Source: M3007 sp964550795 (GTDB lineage: Bacteria > Bacteroidota > Bacteroidia > Chitinophagales > Saprospiraceae). Taken from it: DNA of 64,000 nt. How positions within the stretch are numbered: position 1 is the stretch's first letter; each line of letters begins with the position of its first letter. The stretch spans positions 62,001 through 126,000 of the forward strand of contig CAZKBH010000002.1 in NCBI GenBank assembly GCA_964550795.1, read 5' to 3'. The notes beneath the pieces are model-generated. The model did no database searches and was not told the origin of the DNA. It saw only the letters and a program-made list of their open reading frames with translations. This document shows positions 36,709 to 46,035 of the stretch, one piece after another. The position numbers and the translations under genes are program-made.

Positions 36709-37656
36709 ATGGAACAATACTTCTCGCCTGAATTTTGGAAAGCTTTTAACCTGAAGGTATTTAATTGGGTCATTGAAACGGTGCCGACGCTGCTGTTTAT
36801 CCTGTTATTAATCTTCATTTCGCAGTGGCTTTTGCGTCGGGTAACCAAGCGGTTACAAAGTACAATGATGAGGGCCGCGCATTACAGTACCGACGGCGAA
36901 AGTGTGGAAGAGCGGGAAAAACGGGTCGTTACCCTCGTAAACATCCTTCGACAAACGGGAAAAGTGGTAATCTGGGTGGTTTTTCTCCTGATTATGCTCC
37001 GGGAAGTACATATTGATATTGCACCCATCTTAGCCAGTGCGGGCATTGTGGGTTTAGCCATTGGTTTTGGTGCCCAGGAATTTGTGCGAGACTTTATCAG
37101 CGGATTTTTCCTTTTGATTGAAAATCAGATCCGGGAAGGCGATGTAGCCATCATCAACGGCACAGCTGGCTTGGTGGAAAAAATCGCCCTGCGTACCATT
37201 ACCCTCCGCGATATGAGTGGAACGGTACATATCTTCCAAAGTGGCAAAATTGATACCTTGTCCAATCGGACCAAAGACTGGTCTGCCGCCATTTTTGAAA
37301 TTGGAGTAGCCTACAAGGAAAACATTGATAAAGTAAAAAGTGTCATGGTCGAAGTAGGACAAGATTTGATTAACAACCCGGATTTTACAGACAAATTTCT
37401 CGCCCCGCTGGAAGTGTTTGGTATTGAACGTTTTGACGACAGTGCCGTCGTGATTAAAGCCAGGATAAAAACAAAACCTGGCGATCAGTGGAGCGTCTCC
37501 CGCGCCTACAACGAACAACTCAAAAAACGTTTTGACGAAGCGAAAATCGAAATTCCGTACCCGCATCAAACAGTGTACTGGGCAGATGGCGCAAACCCGC
37601 AGGAGTTATTGGATGCCGAGCGGTCAAAGCAAGGCAAATCAAAAGCTGAATCATAA
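36709..37656 (+). CDS. MscS-family mechanosensitive ion channel
   Basis: 315 residues with membrane helices near 25-45 and 90-110 and the pore helix ASAGIVGLAIGFGAQEFVRD, then FISGFFLLIENQIREGD at the start of the beta domain. The rest of the MscS beta and alpha/beta vestibule follows, ending YPHQTVYW. The channel releases solutes under hypo-osmotic stress. The family's pore Gly/Ala pattern is kept. It follows the macroglobulin gene by 31 bases and precedes the T9SS gene by 6 bases, so these envelope genes probably share a transcript. Confidence 0.93.
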   Translation: MEQYFSPEFWKAFNLKVFNWVIETVPTLLFILLLIFISQWLLRRVTKRLQSTMMRAAHYSTDGESVEEREKRVVTLVNILRQTGKVVIWVVFLLIMLREVHIDIAPILASAGIVGLAIGFGAQEFVRDFISGFFLLIENQIREGDVAIINGTAGLVEKIALRTITLRDMSGTVHIFQSGKIDTLSNRTKDWSAAIFEIGVAYKENIDKVKSVMVEVGQDLINNPDFTDKFLAPLEVFGIERFDDSAVVIKARIKTKPGDQWSVSRAYNEQLKKRFDEAKIEIPYPHQTVYWADGANPQELLDAERSKQGKSKAES

Positions 37657-37662
37657 TATCTT

Positions 37663-39756
37663 ATGAAACAATCCATTTTTGTTAATGTCCTTTTGCTTTG
37701 CGCTTTAGGCGCTCAGGCCCAAAAAGAAGGCAATGTCTGGCATTTCGGTACAGGGGCGGTGCTGGATTTCAACTCCGGGGCGGCAGTCGTTTCAAGTCCT
37801 AGTTCCATGTGGACCTTTGAAGGCTGCGCCAGTATTGCCGACGCCAACGGCAATCTCCTTTTTTACACCAACGGTGGAGGGCGCGACCCTATTTTGAGTG
37901 GACAAACCAGCGGTAAAATCTGGAATCGGGAACATAATNNNNNNNNNNATTTGATGTATGACATGGGCAATACAGAAGGCGGCGGATTCAGTTCTGCACA
38001 ATCTTCCGTCATTGTACCCAAGCCCGGCGCGCCCAATCAGTACTATTTGTTCACCATGGAGGAGTTAGAATTTAATACGGGTGGAGTTGTGCCGACTCAG
38101 CCACAGGGCCGCGGCTTATCGTATTTTGAAATTGATATGACGCTGAATGCTGGTCTGGGCGGTGTTAGCAACTATACCGGCCTCGCATACGTGCCGAGCT
38201 ACGAGGGCCTCTGCGCCGTCCGACATGCGAACGGCAGTGATTACTGGATCATCGTCCACAGGAGTTCGGCAAATGGGTTGGCCGTTTTTCCCCTAACCGC
38301 AGCTGGTTTGGGTACGCCCACCTTGTTCACACTTGAAACCTCCAATGCCGTAATCAAAGCTTCTCCCGATGGAAAATGGGTGAGCACGGGCAGCATTGGC
38401 GGGCTAAATTTGTACGCTTTTGATTCCGCAACAGGGGTGCTGAGTAGTGAGGTAATCGTAAACGTAGGTGCCCGCGCTGCCGAATTTTCGCCCAACAGCC
38501 AGCGAATATTTACCCTTGGCAGCGATGACCAGATACGTTACTTCGAACTCAATAGCCCGGATATCAATGCAAGTCAGACCATAGTGGGCAACGTTCCCAG
38601 TGGCGGGATTATAAATGGGCAGATGCAGTTGGCGCCAGACGGCAAAATTTACTTTGTTCAAGCGGCTTTTAATGAACAATCCATTTATTTATCCACGATT
38701 GTTTGCCCAAATTCAAGCCCATTTCTGGAATTGAACAAAATCACGTTTCCCGTTGTGAATAACGAGATTTTTTTCGGTTTGCCAAATTTTGACAACGCCA
38801 TTTTTAGACAAGATGGAGATCCGCCGTTATTCATTGACCTTGGGGAAGACCTCCTGCTTTGTGGCAATGAAACTACCGTCTTAAATCCAGGCCTCAGCAA
38901 CGTCAGCTACGAGTGGTCAACCGGCGAAGAAACCGAAACCATCCTGGTATCCGAAGCGGGCACTTACGTCGTCACGGTTACAGCTAATGGATGTGGCGTT
39001 GGCATAGATACCATTGTCATTGAAAAAGTGGACCTGTTCCCGGATGCTGGAACCGACACAACGATTTGCGCAGGCAATCTGCTTCAACTGGACGGCATGG
39101 GCAACGGAACGCTAAGCTGGATGCCCGATACATTGGTGTCGAATGCCAATATTCCCAACCCCATTTTCACCGGAGCAAGTAGCTCAATGCTGATACTCAG
39201 CGCAACGTTAGACGGTTGCACCGAATTGGATACAATCTACATTATTGTAAACGATTCCCCCCAAGCCACCGTTTCACCAGCCGATACGAGCATTAATGTG
39301 GGGGAATCCGTCCAACTTTTCGGCATGGGTCTTGGGGACATCACCTGGTCGCCCGAAGCAGGACTTAGCTGTGTAAATTGCCTCGATCCCGTGGCTAGTC
39401 CGGAGGATTCCACGATTTATGTGTTTACATTGACCAATGCAAATGGTTGTACGGATACCGCGCAGGTTATCGTGCGGGTCATTCCGCCAGATTGTACGCC
39501 CGAAATCCCCAATGCTTTCACGCCCAACGGCGATGGAGCCAATGATGTGTTCCAACCAATTGGCGAGGCAATCGAATCCTATGATTTGACCATTTACAGT
39601 CGCTGGGGAGCGGTGGTGTATCAAGGAAACACGCCTTGGGACGGTCGGGTCAATGGACTGGACGCTCCAAGTGACGTATATGTGTACCGGATTGTGATCC
39701 GGATTTGTGGGGAAGTACAACAACCTCCCGCGAAAGAAGTGACCCTGTTGCGCTAA
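37663..39756 (+). CDS. T9SS type B secreted protein with gliding-motility C-terminal domain (crosses a scaffold join)
   Basis: 697 residues as given, including an X stretch for the join at 37939-37948. The signal peptide ends at AQA. The N-terminal half, about 40-390, resembles a seven-bladed beta-propeller: GNVWHFGTGAVLDF, NLLFYTNGG and WKVSTGS-like turns. Two Ig/PKD-like domains follow (400-610; LPGLSNVSYEWSTGEE and similar), then the type B sorting domain starting FTPNGDGANDVF and ending LYIRSRWG-like YSRWGAVVYQ and PSDVYVYRI. The protein is exported by the type IX system and anchored or released at the surface. Its stop overlaps the convergent minus-strand gene by 4 bases. Confidence 0.9.
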   Translation: MKQSIFVNVLLLCALGAQAQKEGNVWHFGTGAVLDFNSGAAVVSSPSSMWTFEGCASIADANGNLLFYTNGGGRDPILSGQTSGKIWNREHNXXXXLMYDMGNTEGGGFSSAQSSVIVPKPGAPNQYYLFTMEELEFNTGGVVPTQPQGRGLSYFEIDMTLNAGLGGVSNYTGLAYVPSYEGLCAVRHANGSDYWIIVHRSSANGLAVFPLTAAGLGTPTLFTLETSNAVIKASPDGKWVSTGSIGGLNLYAFDSATGVLSSEVIVNVGARAAEFSPNSQRIFTLGSDDQIRYFELNSPDINASQTIVGNVPSGGIINGQMQLAPDGKIYFVQAAFNEQSIYLSTIVCPNSSPFLELNKITFPVVNNEIFFGLPNFDNAIFRQDGDPPLFIDLGEDLLLCGNETTVLNPGLSNVSYEWSTGEETETILVSEAGTYVVTVTANGCGVGIDTIVIEKVDLFPDAGTDTTICAGNLLQLDGMGNGTLSWMPDTLVSNANIPNPIFTGASSSMLILSATLDGCTELDTIYIIVNDSPQATVSPADTSINVGESVQLFGMGLGDITWSPEAGLSCVNCLDPVASPEDSTIYVFTLTNANGCTDTAQVIVRVIPPDCTPEIPNAFTPNGDGANDVFQPIGEAIESYDLTIYSRWGAVVYQGNTPWDGRVNGLDAPSDVYVYRIVIRICGEVQQPPAKEVTLLR
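37939..37948. other. Scaffold join (10 N), 2-base overlap
   Basis: The left flank ends AT and the right flank starts AT. Overlapping them gives REHNLMYDM in frame, consistent with the required length of 1 modulo 3. Confidence 0.75.
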
Positions 39757-40418
39757 ATCTGCTCAATCAGGCGCTCTTTCAACTGTTTAAACTCCTCTTC
39801 GCTCAAAATCCCAGCCTCTTTCATTTCGGCCAGTTTTTTGATTTTTTCAATGGCCTCTTCAGAAACACTTTTGGGGGTAAGCTCTTTTTCGGCCATTTCC
39901 CGGACTACTTTTTTGCCGTCTTCAATCTCGCGTTCATAGGATTTTTTGGCTTTGGTAAGGTCCATATCCTCCAGGGTTCCGCCGTTTTTGAGGTGATTGG
40001 CAACCGTTCGTCCAAGCGCCCAGGTGGAAGCCCCTGAAAGTACCGGCATGCTCAATTCACCGATGATGGTGCCTACGCCCGGGATGGCTTTCACCAAACT
40101 GGCCCCAATCCGCGCTGCGCTACCACTCACCACAGCGGTCAGGATATTTTTGCCCAAGTTATCGTAAAAACTAACCTGATACAACTTGGCCAATTGGCGA
40201 AGCATGTTGATTTGTACGCCGCTCACGGCCACCAAATCGGCGGCAGGAAAGGGAATCAGGGCTGCGCCCAGAGAAAAACCGACATGGTTGCGGATGATTT
40301 CAGTGGCTTTAATTTGTTTTTCTGCTGGTGTCATGGCTTTGGAAAATGTTTTTTCATGCTCAATCAGATCAAGCAATGCGAGTAAGGAAAGAAGGTTACC
40401 TGGATGAATTGGTTTCAT
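39753..40418 (-). CDS. DUF697-like protein with C-terminal SHOCT motif
   Basis: 221 residues from the ATG at 40418 (MKPIHPGNLLSLL); an upstream extension to 40493 is not needed. Residues 20-145 resemble DUF697/YcjF-like proteins: LIPFPAADLVAVSGVQINML, two hydrophobic segments (AAVVSGSAARIGASL-type and GTIIGELSMPVLSGAST) and a TWALGRTVANHLKNGGT helix. After a charged stretch the C-terminus, KIKKLAEMKEAGILSEEEF, is a SHOCT (short oligomerisation) motif. It is likely to associate with membranes. Function is unknown. Its stop overlaps the stop of the T9SS gene. Confidence 0.7.
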   Translation of the reverse strand: MKPIHPGNLLSLLALLDLIEHEKTFSKAMTPAEKQIKATEIIRNHVGFSLGAALIPFPAADLVAVSGVQINMLRQLAKLYQVSFYDNLGKNILTAVVSGSAARIGASLVKAIPGVGTIIGELSMPVLSGASTWALGRTVANHLKNGGTLEDMDLTKAKKSYEREIEDGKKVVREMAEKELTPKSVSEEAIEKIKKLAEMKEAGILSEEEFKQLKERLIEQI

Positions 40419-40584
40419 GATGCGCGGTAAGAATTGAGCCACAAAAGAGCGGGAGGAACAACCGTGATTGTCGGAATTAACGACCAATCGCATCCAAAAG
40501 GGTACGAATCCAAGTTAAATGGGGTTACCCGGCAGTACCAACGGCCAGCACATAGTCATGGGTATCTGATCTAAAGGGTTCTTT

Positions 40585-42066
40585 TTACTTCAAAAGGCTT
40601 TTCCAGCGGGCATAAGCCTGGGAATAAGCTTTAAGATCCAGCTCCGAGGGAGCATATTTCGTCAATTCTTTCGAGTGCTGCCCCACCGCCGCCTCTGGAG
40701 TTTTGAAGATTCCGGCAGCTAAACCGGATGCTTTTGCAGCACCCACCGCCCCGTTTGTTTCAAATACTTCAATATCCACTTCCATCAGGGTCGCGATGGT
40801 GTTGGAAAAAATTGCCGATTGAAATAAATTGTCATTACCTACCCGCACCGTACGGATGGAAATTCCCATTTCACGCATGGCTTCCATGCCGTACACAAAC
40901 GCAAACGCGATGCCCTCCAAGGCCGCACGATAAATATGCCGGGATGCATGGCGGTTAAATTGCAGCCCATGCATTTGTGCCCCCGTAGCGAGGTTGCCCA
41001 GCATTCGCTCGGCACCATTGCCAAAAGGCAAAATACTCAATCCCTCGGAACCGATTGCAACTGAGGCCGCCAGGACTTCCATTTCCGGGTAACTTATTTG
41101 TCCGGCACTGGCCATATTTTCCCGCACCCAGCGATACAAACTTCCCGCACCATTGATGCACAGCAACACGCCAGTGAGCGGATTTTCCGGCGAATAATTG
41201 ACGTGGGCAAAACTGTTTACACGCTGTAGCGGGTCAAAAACCGGTCGCTCAGACACCGCATAGACCACCCCGGAGGTGCCACCCGTTGCGGCCACTTCGC
41301 CCGGACGCATAACATTGAGTGCGAGTGCATTGTTGGGTTGATCGCCCGCGCGGTATCCGATGGGGACACCTGCCACTAGTCCCAACTGAGCAGCAGCAGC
41401 AGCAGTCAAGTGGCCCTGCGTACCAAAAACGGGCACTAAATCAGCCAGCAAACGCTCCGGTATCTGGTAATGTTCCAATAGTTTTGTCGCCACTGTATTC
41501 GATTTAAAATCCCACAAAATGCCCTCAGACAGACCGCTGAGGGTGGTGTACATTTTGCCCGACATCCGGTAAGCGATGTAATCGCCCGGCAGCATGATTT
41601 TATGGATTTTGGCAAATATTTCAGGCTCGTTTTCCTGCACCCAGCGGAGTTTGGAAGCGGTGAAATTGCCCGGAGCATTCAGATAATTTTCCAGACAATA
41701 GCTTTGCCCAAGCGCTGCAAATGCTTGATTACCAATCGTTACCGCCCGGCTATCGCACCAAATAATGGCGGGGCGAAGCACTTGACCTTCGGCGTCCAAT
41801 ACCACCAATCCGTGCATCTGATAGGCAATTCCAATGGACGCAATCTGCTCCGGCGGCACCTGGGTTTTGGCCATCAATCTGCGCGTGGCTGCGCAAAGGG
41901 CTTCCCACCAATCGTCGGGGTTTTGCTCCGCCCATTCGGGTTGCGGCGAGGCGATGGACATTTCTGTGTCAGGATAATGGGAGGTTCCGATGGTTTTGCC
42001 CGTGGAGGCATCCACAAGTGCAACTTTTACGGAGGAGGAGCCGATATCATAACCGAGTAAGTACAA
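40585..42066 (-). CDS. xylB: FGGY-family sugar kinase, probable xylulokinase
   Basis: 493 residues. It phosphorylates a sugar or sugar alcohol, most likely D-xylulose, at the last carbon with ATP. FGGY domain 1 starts GYDIGSSSVKVALVDASTGK. The substrate-side signature YQMHGLVVLD and the PAIIWCDSR block fit xylulokinases, as does the domain-2 ATPase core GGTSGVVYAV and the ALEGIAFAFVYGME segment. The cytoplasmic position is expected. No other xylose genes (xylA, transporter) are adjacent. Gluconokinase or another FGGY enzyme remains possible. Confidence 0.85.
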   Translation of the reverse strand: MYLLGYDIGSSSVKVALVDASTGKTIGTSHYPDTEMSIASPQPEWAEQNPDDWWEALCAATRRLMAKTQVPPEQIASIGIAYQMHGLVVLDAEGQVLRPAIIWCDSRAVTIGNQAFAALGQSYCLENYLNAPGNFTASKLRWVQENEPEIFAKIHKIMLPGDYIAYRMSGKMYTTLSGLSEGILWDFKSNTVATKLLEHYQIPERLLADLVPVFGTQGHLTAAAAAQLGLVAGVPIGYRAGDQPNNALALNVMRPGEVAATGGTSGVVYAVSERPVFDPLQRVNSFAHVNYSPENPLTGVLLCINGAGSLYRWVRENMASAGQISYPEMEVLAASVAIGSEGLSILPFGNGAERMLGNLATGAQMHGLQFNRHASRHIYRAALEGIAFAFVYGMEAMREMGISIRTVRVGNDNLFQSAIFSNTIATLMEVDIEVFETNGAVGAAKASGLAAGIFKTPEAAVGQHSKELTKYAPSELDLKAYSQAYARWKSLLK

Positions 42067-42206
42067 ATTGAAAAAGAATTAGAGGGTGATGGAAATGATT
42101 GGTGAAATTTAAATAAAAAATTTCAAAGGGTACACATCTTGGAGGCATGATAAGTCTCTGTGCGCAAATGCTTTACTTTGCACGTTCTTATTATTACAGA
42201 AAATAC

Positions 42207-43076
42207 ATGAACAAAGAGCAAAATAAAATCGTCGTTTTCGAGGAACGGAATATCCGCCGTGTTTGGTACAATGAGGAATGGTGGTTCGTCATCGAGGACG
42301 TGGTGGGTGTGCTCTCTGAAAGCGCCAATCCCAAGGGCTATCTCCGAGATATGCGGCGGCGAGATCCCGAACTTTCCAAAGGGTGGGGGCAAATTGCCCA
42401 TACCCTTTCCGTGGGGACTGAGGGGGGACCGCAAAAGATGAATTGCGCCAGCACAGAGGGTATATTTCGGATTGTCCAGTCTATCGCTTCCCCCAAAGCC
42501 GAGCCGTTCAAACGGTGGCTGGCCAAGGTTGGCTACGAGCGTGTTCAGGAGATCGAAAATCCGGAACTGGCCGCTGAACGCGCCAGGCAGTATTACCGAG
42601 ACCTTGGATATGATGAGAAATGGATCGAAGCCCGTATTCAAAGCATTGCCGTCAGGGGGCAACTGACCGATGAATGGAAAGGTCGAGGCGTCCAGGAAGG
42701 TATGGAGTATTCAATCCTTACCGCCGAAATCAGCCGCGCCACCTTTGGTATTATTCCAGCCGATTACAAGGCATTAAAAGGGTTGGACCGGGAGAATCTG
42801 CGCGATCACATGACCAACCTGGAATTGATTTTCACCATGCTTGGCGAGGAGCAGACTAAGCAGGAAACCGTCAAGGATGATGCCCAGGGGTTTGAGCAGA
42901 ACCGGGGCGCTGCAATCAAAGGCGGTCTTGCTGCCGGTGATGCCTTGACGGCGTTTGAAAAGCGCACTGGCGACAAAGTGGTGACGGCCCAAAATTTTAA
43001 GCAGCAGATTGCCGATGCCAAAAAGAAAAAGCAGCAGGCACGGCTGAAAAAGCCTGAAGAAAAGAACCTTTCGTAG
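42207..43076 (+). CDS. BRO-N domain (phage-antirepressor-like) protein
   Basis: 289 residues from the ATG at 42207 (MNKEQNKIVVFEERN); a start 60 bases upstream is possible. The BRO family N-terminal domain spans about residues 8-110: VVFEERNIRRVWYNEEWW, IEDVVGVLSE and NCASTEGIFRIVQSI. The remainder is helical and charged with a Lys-rich C-terminus, typical of the RhuM/BRO-like proteins that carry a second DNA-binding domain. Such genes occur in phages and as free-standing chromosomal genes. No other phage gene is adjacent. It may be a stand-alone regulator or a remnant of mobile DNA. Confidence 0.8.
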   Translation: MNKEQNKIVVFEERNIRRVWYNEEWWFVIEDVVGVLSESANPKGYLRDMRRRDPELSKGWGQIAHTLSVGTEGGPQKMNCASTEGIFRIVQSIASPKAEPFKRWLAKVGYERVQEIENPELAAERARQYYRDLGYDEKWIEARIQSIAVRGQLTDEWKGRGVQEGMEYSILTAEISRATFGIIPADYKALKGLDRENLRDHMTNLELIFTMLGEEQTKQETVKDDAQGFEQNRGAAIKGGLAAGDALTAFEKRTGDKVVTAQNFKQQIADAKKKKQQARLKKPEEKNLS

Positions 43077-43089
43077 GAAAAAGGGTGTG

Positions 43090-43296
43090 TCTTACTGTGA
43101 AACAACCAATTTCAGGCCCATCTCCGAACAAAATATTCACATAATATACGCCTGCCGGAAATAGGTTTAGGCGAATGCTTGTTTGAGGCGAAGTGAGCTT
43201 TAGCTTTTTGATCACATGACCAAAGGCATTTTCAAGCTGTAGTCCCAAACAAGAGGCAATTCCATTCTTTTGGTTTTCGTTAATGCCCCACACCAT
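43090..43296 (-). pseudogene. T9SS type A sorting-domain remnant
   Basis: Minus-strand translation LQLENAFGHVIKKLKLTSPQ, TSIRLNLFPAGVYYVNILF and DGPEIGCFTV has the pattern of a Por secretion tail (FGHVIKK...LPAGVYYV). It begins abruptly (VWGINENQKNG) and runs past its expected end, so only the tail of a gene survives. Confidence 0.5.
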
Positions 43297-43306
43297 TAAT
43301 CTGCCC

Positions 43307-43314
43307 TACTTTTG
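43307..43314 (+). promoter_or_regulatory. -7 promoter box TACTTTTG
   Basis: Exact TAnnTTTG match 98 bases before the start of the SprB-repeat gene; no clear -33 element. Confidence 0.45.
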
Positions 43315-43412
43315 CGCCCCGGAATGACTTAAGAAGCTTTTTAAAAACTTTGAAGGTCATAAAAAGCTACCCATTAAACCAATTACACGCTAGGCAAACC
43401 TTTTTTCAAACG

Positions 43413-45947
43413 ATGTTCCACTTGACTTTTCGCCCCTCCAACTTTTTGATTTTCAGTATTGTACTAATTTCTTCCCAATATATCCATGCCCAGAAAGCGG
43501 GTTTGGAAGTAACCCGCTGCACGGCAGTAGATCGTGCGCTGTCGCTCAAAAACGTGGCCGTGGACGCTTCCGGACGCAGATGGGCTGCCAATTCCAATGG
43601 CATTTTCATGGTCAAGGCCGCCGATCTTTCTACCCAACTCAAATTGGGGCCAGACGAAAGAAACGTGCTGGCTTACGCTGGCGGCAATGCTGATTTTTCC
43701 TGGTCCGAATCGGCGTTTCGGCGGGATGTAAAAGAACCCTGTTCCGTCATCTCCGCCTGGTACGATGCCAAAACACAGGAGCTATGGCTCGGCACGGATG
43801 AGGCTGGCTTGTATCGGTTTAATACCCAGCCGGAGCTTAAATTGCAACAGCGATACATCCCCTCCAATTCAAAACTCAAATCCAACCGCATCAACACGCT
43901 CTTCATGGATGCCAGCGGCAGACTCTGGGTGGGCACCGACAGCGGTTTGATGTTTGGCCCCCCCGGGCGATGGAAAGCAGATTTGCCCAATACCAACGTG
44001 CAGCGCATCCGGGAATACAATACTGTTATTTTTGTGCTTGCAGACGGGTATATCTCCAAAGCACCCGGCGGCGAAAAATGGACCGACCTCGCGTTGGAAG
44101 AGAAATACCTCGAAGGCGATATCAATGATTTTGACATAGACCCTACCGGGAAAATGTGGCTGCTCAGTGGCAATCTCACCCGTTTTGACCTGATCGCTGG
44201 CACGTATGATGAATTCGGCGGGCCGGAATATTACACTTCTCAATATGGCAATTGCATCGCAGTGGATGGGGAAGGCGTGGTTTGGGCCGGCACCGAAGAC
44301 AAGGGACTTTACATGGTGGCCAAATCCTACACTATGGTCTTAAACGCATATATCGAAAAGCCCATTAGCTGCGATGGAAACGGCAAAGACGCGGTCTTAA
44401 TGGCCAAAATCACCGGCGGCGAGGAGCCTTATACCTGGACCTGGACGGGCGGCCTCTCGGGCCAAAGTCCTAAAGATGTGGCTCCGGGCAATTATTCCGT
44501 AACCGTCACAGATGTTAAAGGAAAAGCCAGAATCGGGGAAATCAAGCTCCCTGACCCCCGATTGATTGTAAAAGCCAAACAAAAAAAGCCCATCAGCGCG
44601 CCGGGCATGATCAACGGAGCTGCGGAGGTTGACATTGCCAGCAACCTATCTGGCCTGACCATTTTGTGGGATAATGGCGAAACACTGGCTGTGGCAACTA
44701 AACTTGGCGCAGGTGAACACAGCGTTACCGTAAGCGATCCAAAAGGGTGTTCCGTCGTGGCCAAAGTGACCATTTCTGAGGTTGCCCAACCGCTAGCGTT
44801 AACCCTTGTAGAAAAGACACCCATCAAATGTGCGGGCGGAAACGCCACTCTTGCTTTGGAAACAAAAGGGGGAAAATTGCCATACAGAACCGTTTGGAGT
44901 AATCCTGCAATTGTAGGAGAAAACCCTGCCAATGTGCCCGCAGGGGATTATGTCGTCACGGTAACGGATGCCACCAACGCCATCAGCACCGCAGCCATCA
45001 GTGTCAAACAACCGGAAGCCCTCACCGTTTCCGCACTTATCCAAGCGCCTGCCAGCACAGGTGCCTCCGATGGCAAAGCACTCGCTCAAGCCAAAGGCGG
45101 CAGCGGTGTGTTTACATTCAAATGGGATAATGGCGAAACTGTTTACGTCGCCACTAAACTCGCTCCAGGCAATCGGAGCCTTACCGTGACCGATGCCAAC
45201 GGGTGTACCGCCACCACAAACTTTGAAATTCCCGAAAATGTGCTGAAACTCACGGTCAGCATCAGCGAAACCGGCCAAATCAAGTGCAGTGGAGATAAAA
45301 CGGCGCTTAAAGTAGAGGCCAAAGGCGGAAAAGGAAATTTCAAATACGCCTGGAATAATCCGGCTCTGACCGACAAAGAACCCCAAAATGTCGCTGCGGG
45401 GGATTATGTCGTGACCGTTACAGATGGTGCTGGAACAAGCCAAACGGCTTCCATCAAGGTCAAATCGCCGCAACCACTCGCTGCTTCGGCCATTGCGCAA
45501 GGTGTCGTCAGCCCGGGCGGTTCGGACGGTAAAGCCTTGTGCATGACCTCCGGCGGCACCATCGGCAAACTCGACTTTTTGTGGGACAACGGAGAAGTTA
45601 CTGCTGCAACCCTCCGCTTAAATGCAGGTTTGCACACCGTGACCGTCACCGATGAAAACGGCTGTTCCACCACGGCCACCGTGATGATGACAGAAGAAGT
45701 ATTGCCCATCGAAGTCACTGTTTCGGAAAAGAGCAGCATCCAGTGCTCCGGCGGCAAAGCAACCCTGAGTGTGCAGGCTACTGGCGGCAAAGGCTCTTTC
45801 AAGTACGCCTGGAGCAATCCGGCGCTCAACACCGATTCGCCCACAGCCGCTGCGGGCAATTACACCTTGACCGTAACGGATGCCGGGGGCACCACCAAGA
45901 CAGTGGCAGTCAGCGTCAAATCTCCGGACGTATTGACGGCAAACTGA
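43413..45947 (+). CDS. Propeller + SprB-repeat surface protein, N-terminal part (ends at in-frame stop)
   Basis: Start ATG 43413 (MFHLTFRPSNFL) with a signal peptide ending at HAQ. Residues 25-310 contain two-component-regulator-type beta-propeller (Reg_prop) blades, for example DAKTQELWLGTDEAGLYRF, DASGRLWVGTDSGLMFG and GEGVVWAGTEDKGLYMV. From about residue 316 SprB repeats begin: alternating A type (IKC(A/S)GxxxL..GGxxxYxWxNP.....GDYxVTVTD) and B type (GxSDGKAxxxxGG..WxNGE..AxxLxxGxxxVTVTDxxGC). A1-B1 to A4 are visible here. The stop at 45945-45947 comes directly after A4, where B4 would start. The 80 bases after it do not resemble the family, so the stop is more likely an assembly artefact than a true end. 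Confidence 0.8.
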   Translation: MFHLTFRPSNFLIFSIVLISSQYIHAQKAGLEVTRCTAVDRALSLKNVAVDASGRRWAANSNGIFMVKAADLSTQLKLGPDERNVLAYAGGNADFSWSESAFRRDVKEPCSVISAWYDAKTQELWLGTDEAGLYRFNTQPELKLQQRYIPSNSKLKSNRINTLFMDASGRLWVGTDSGLMFGPPGRWKADLPNTNVQRIREYNTVIFVLADGYISKAPGGEKWTDLALEEKYLEGDINDFDIDPTGKMWLLSGNLTRFDLIAGTYDEFGGPEYYTSQYGNCIAVDGEGVVWAGTEDKGLYMVAKSYTMVLNAYIEKPISCDGNGKDAVLMAKITGGEEPYTWTWTGGLSGQSPKDVAPGNYSVTVTDVKGKARIGEIKLPDPRLIVKAKQKKPISAPGMINGAAEVDIASNLSGLTILWDNGETLAVATKLGAGEHSVTVSDPKGCSVVAKVTISEVAQPLALTLVEKTPIKCAGGNATLALETKGGKLPYRTVWSNPAIVGENPANVPAGDYVVTVTDATNAISTAAISVKQPEALTVSALIQAPASTGASDGKALAQAKGGSGVFTFKWDNGETVYVATKLAPGNRSLTVTDANGCTATTNFEIPENVLKLTVSISETGQIKCSGDKTALKVEAKGGKGNFKYAWNNPALTDKEPQNVAAGDYVVTVTDGAGTSQTASIKVKSPQPLAASAIAQGVVSPGGSDGKALCMTSGGTIGKLDFLWDNGEVTAATLRLNAGLHTVTVTDENGCSTTATVMMTEEVLPIEVTVSEKSSIQCSGGKATLSVQATGGKGSFKYAWSNPALNTDSPTAAAGNYTLTVTDAGGTTKTVAVSVKSPDVLTAN

Positions 45948-46025
45948 CAATATTCGATTCATACTGGGGTATTTCCACAGCATGGTCCAGGCAAAAATCA
46001 TTTCAGCCTTTTATAAACGCGAGGA

Positions 46026-46035
46026 NNNNNNNNNN
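46026..46035. other. Scaffold join (10 N) inside the SprB-repeat gene
   Basis: The only join with no overlapping ends. The 78 bases before it (45948-46025) do not belong to the repeat pattern; the right side resumes at PASPGGSDGKA, repeat B4. Assembly across the 453-bp tandem repeats probably failed here. Confidence 0.75.

Larger units (their letters stand above)
43077..43412. other. Intergenic region with promoter and T9SS remnant
   Basis: 336 bases. It contains the remnant of a secreted protein tail (43090-43296, minus strand) and the promoter box at 43307-43314. Confidence 0.6.

Noticed and set aside
42997..43296. 99-residue minus-strand frame as a complete gene
   Set aside because: The 3' half is antisense to the end of the BRO-N gene and has no family character; only the T9SS tail portion is kept as a remnant.
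45982..46025. ATG at 45982 as the start of a separate gene
   Set aside because: It lies in a contig tail with no match to the repeat pattern; the gene continues from 43413.
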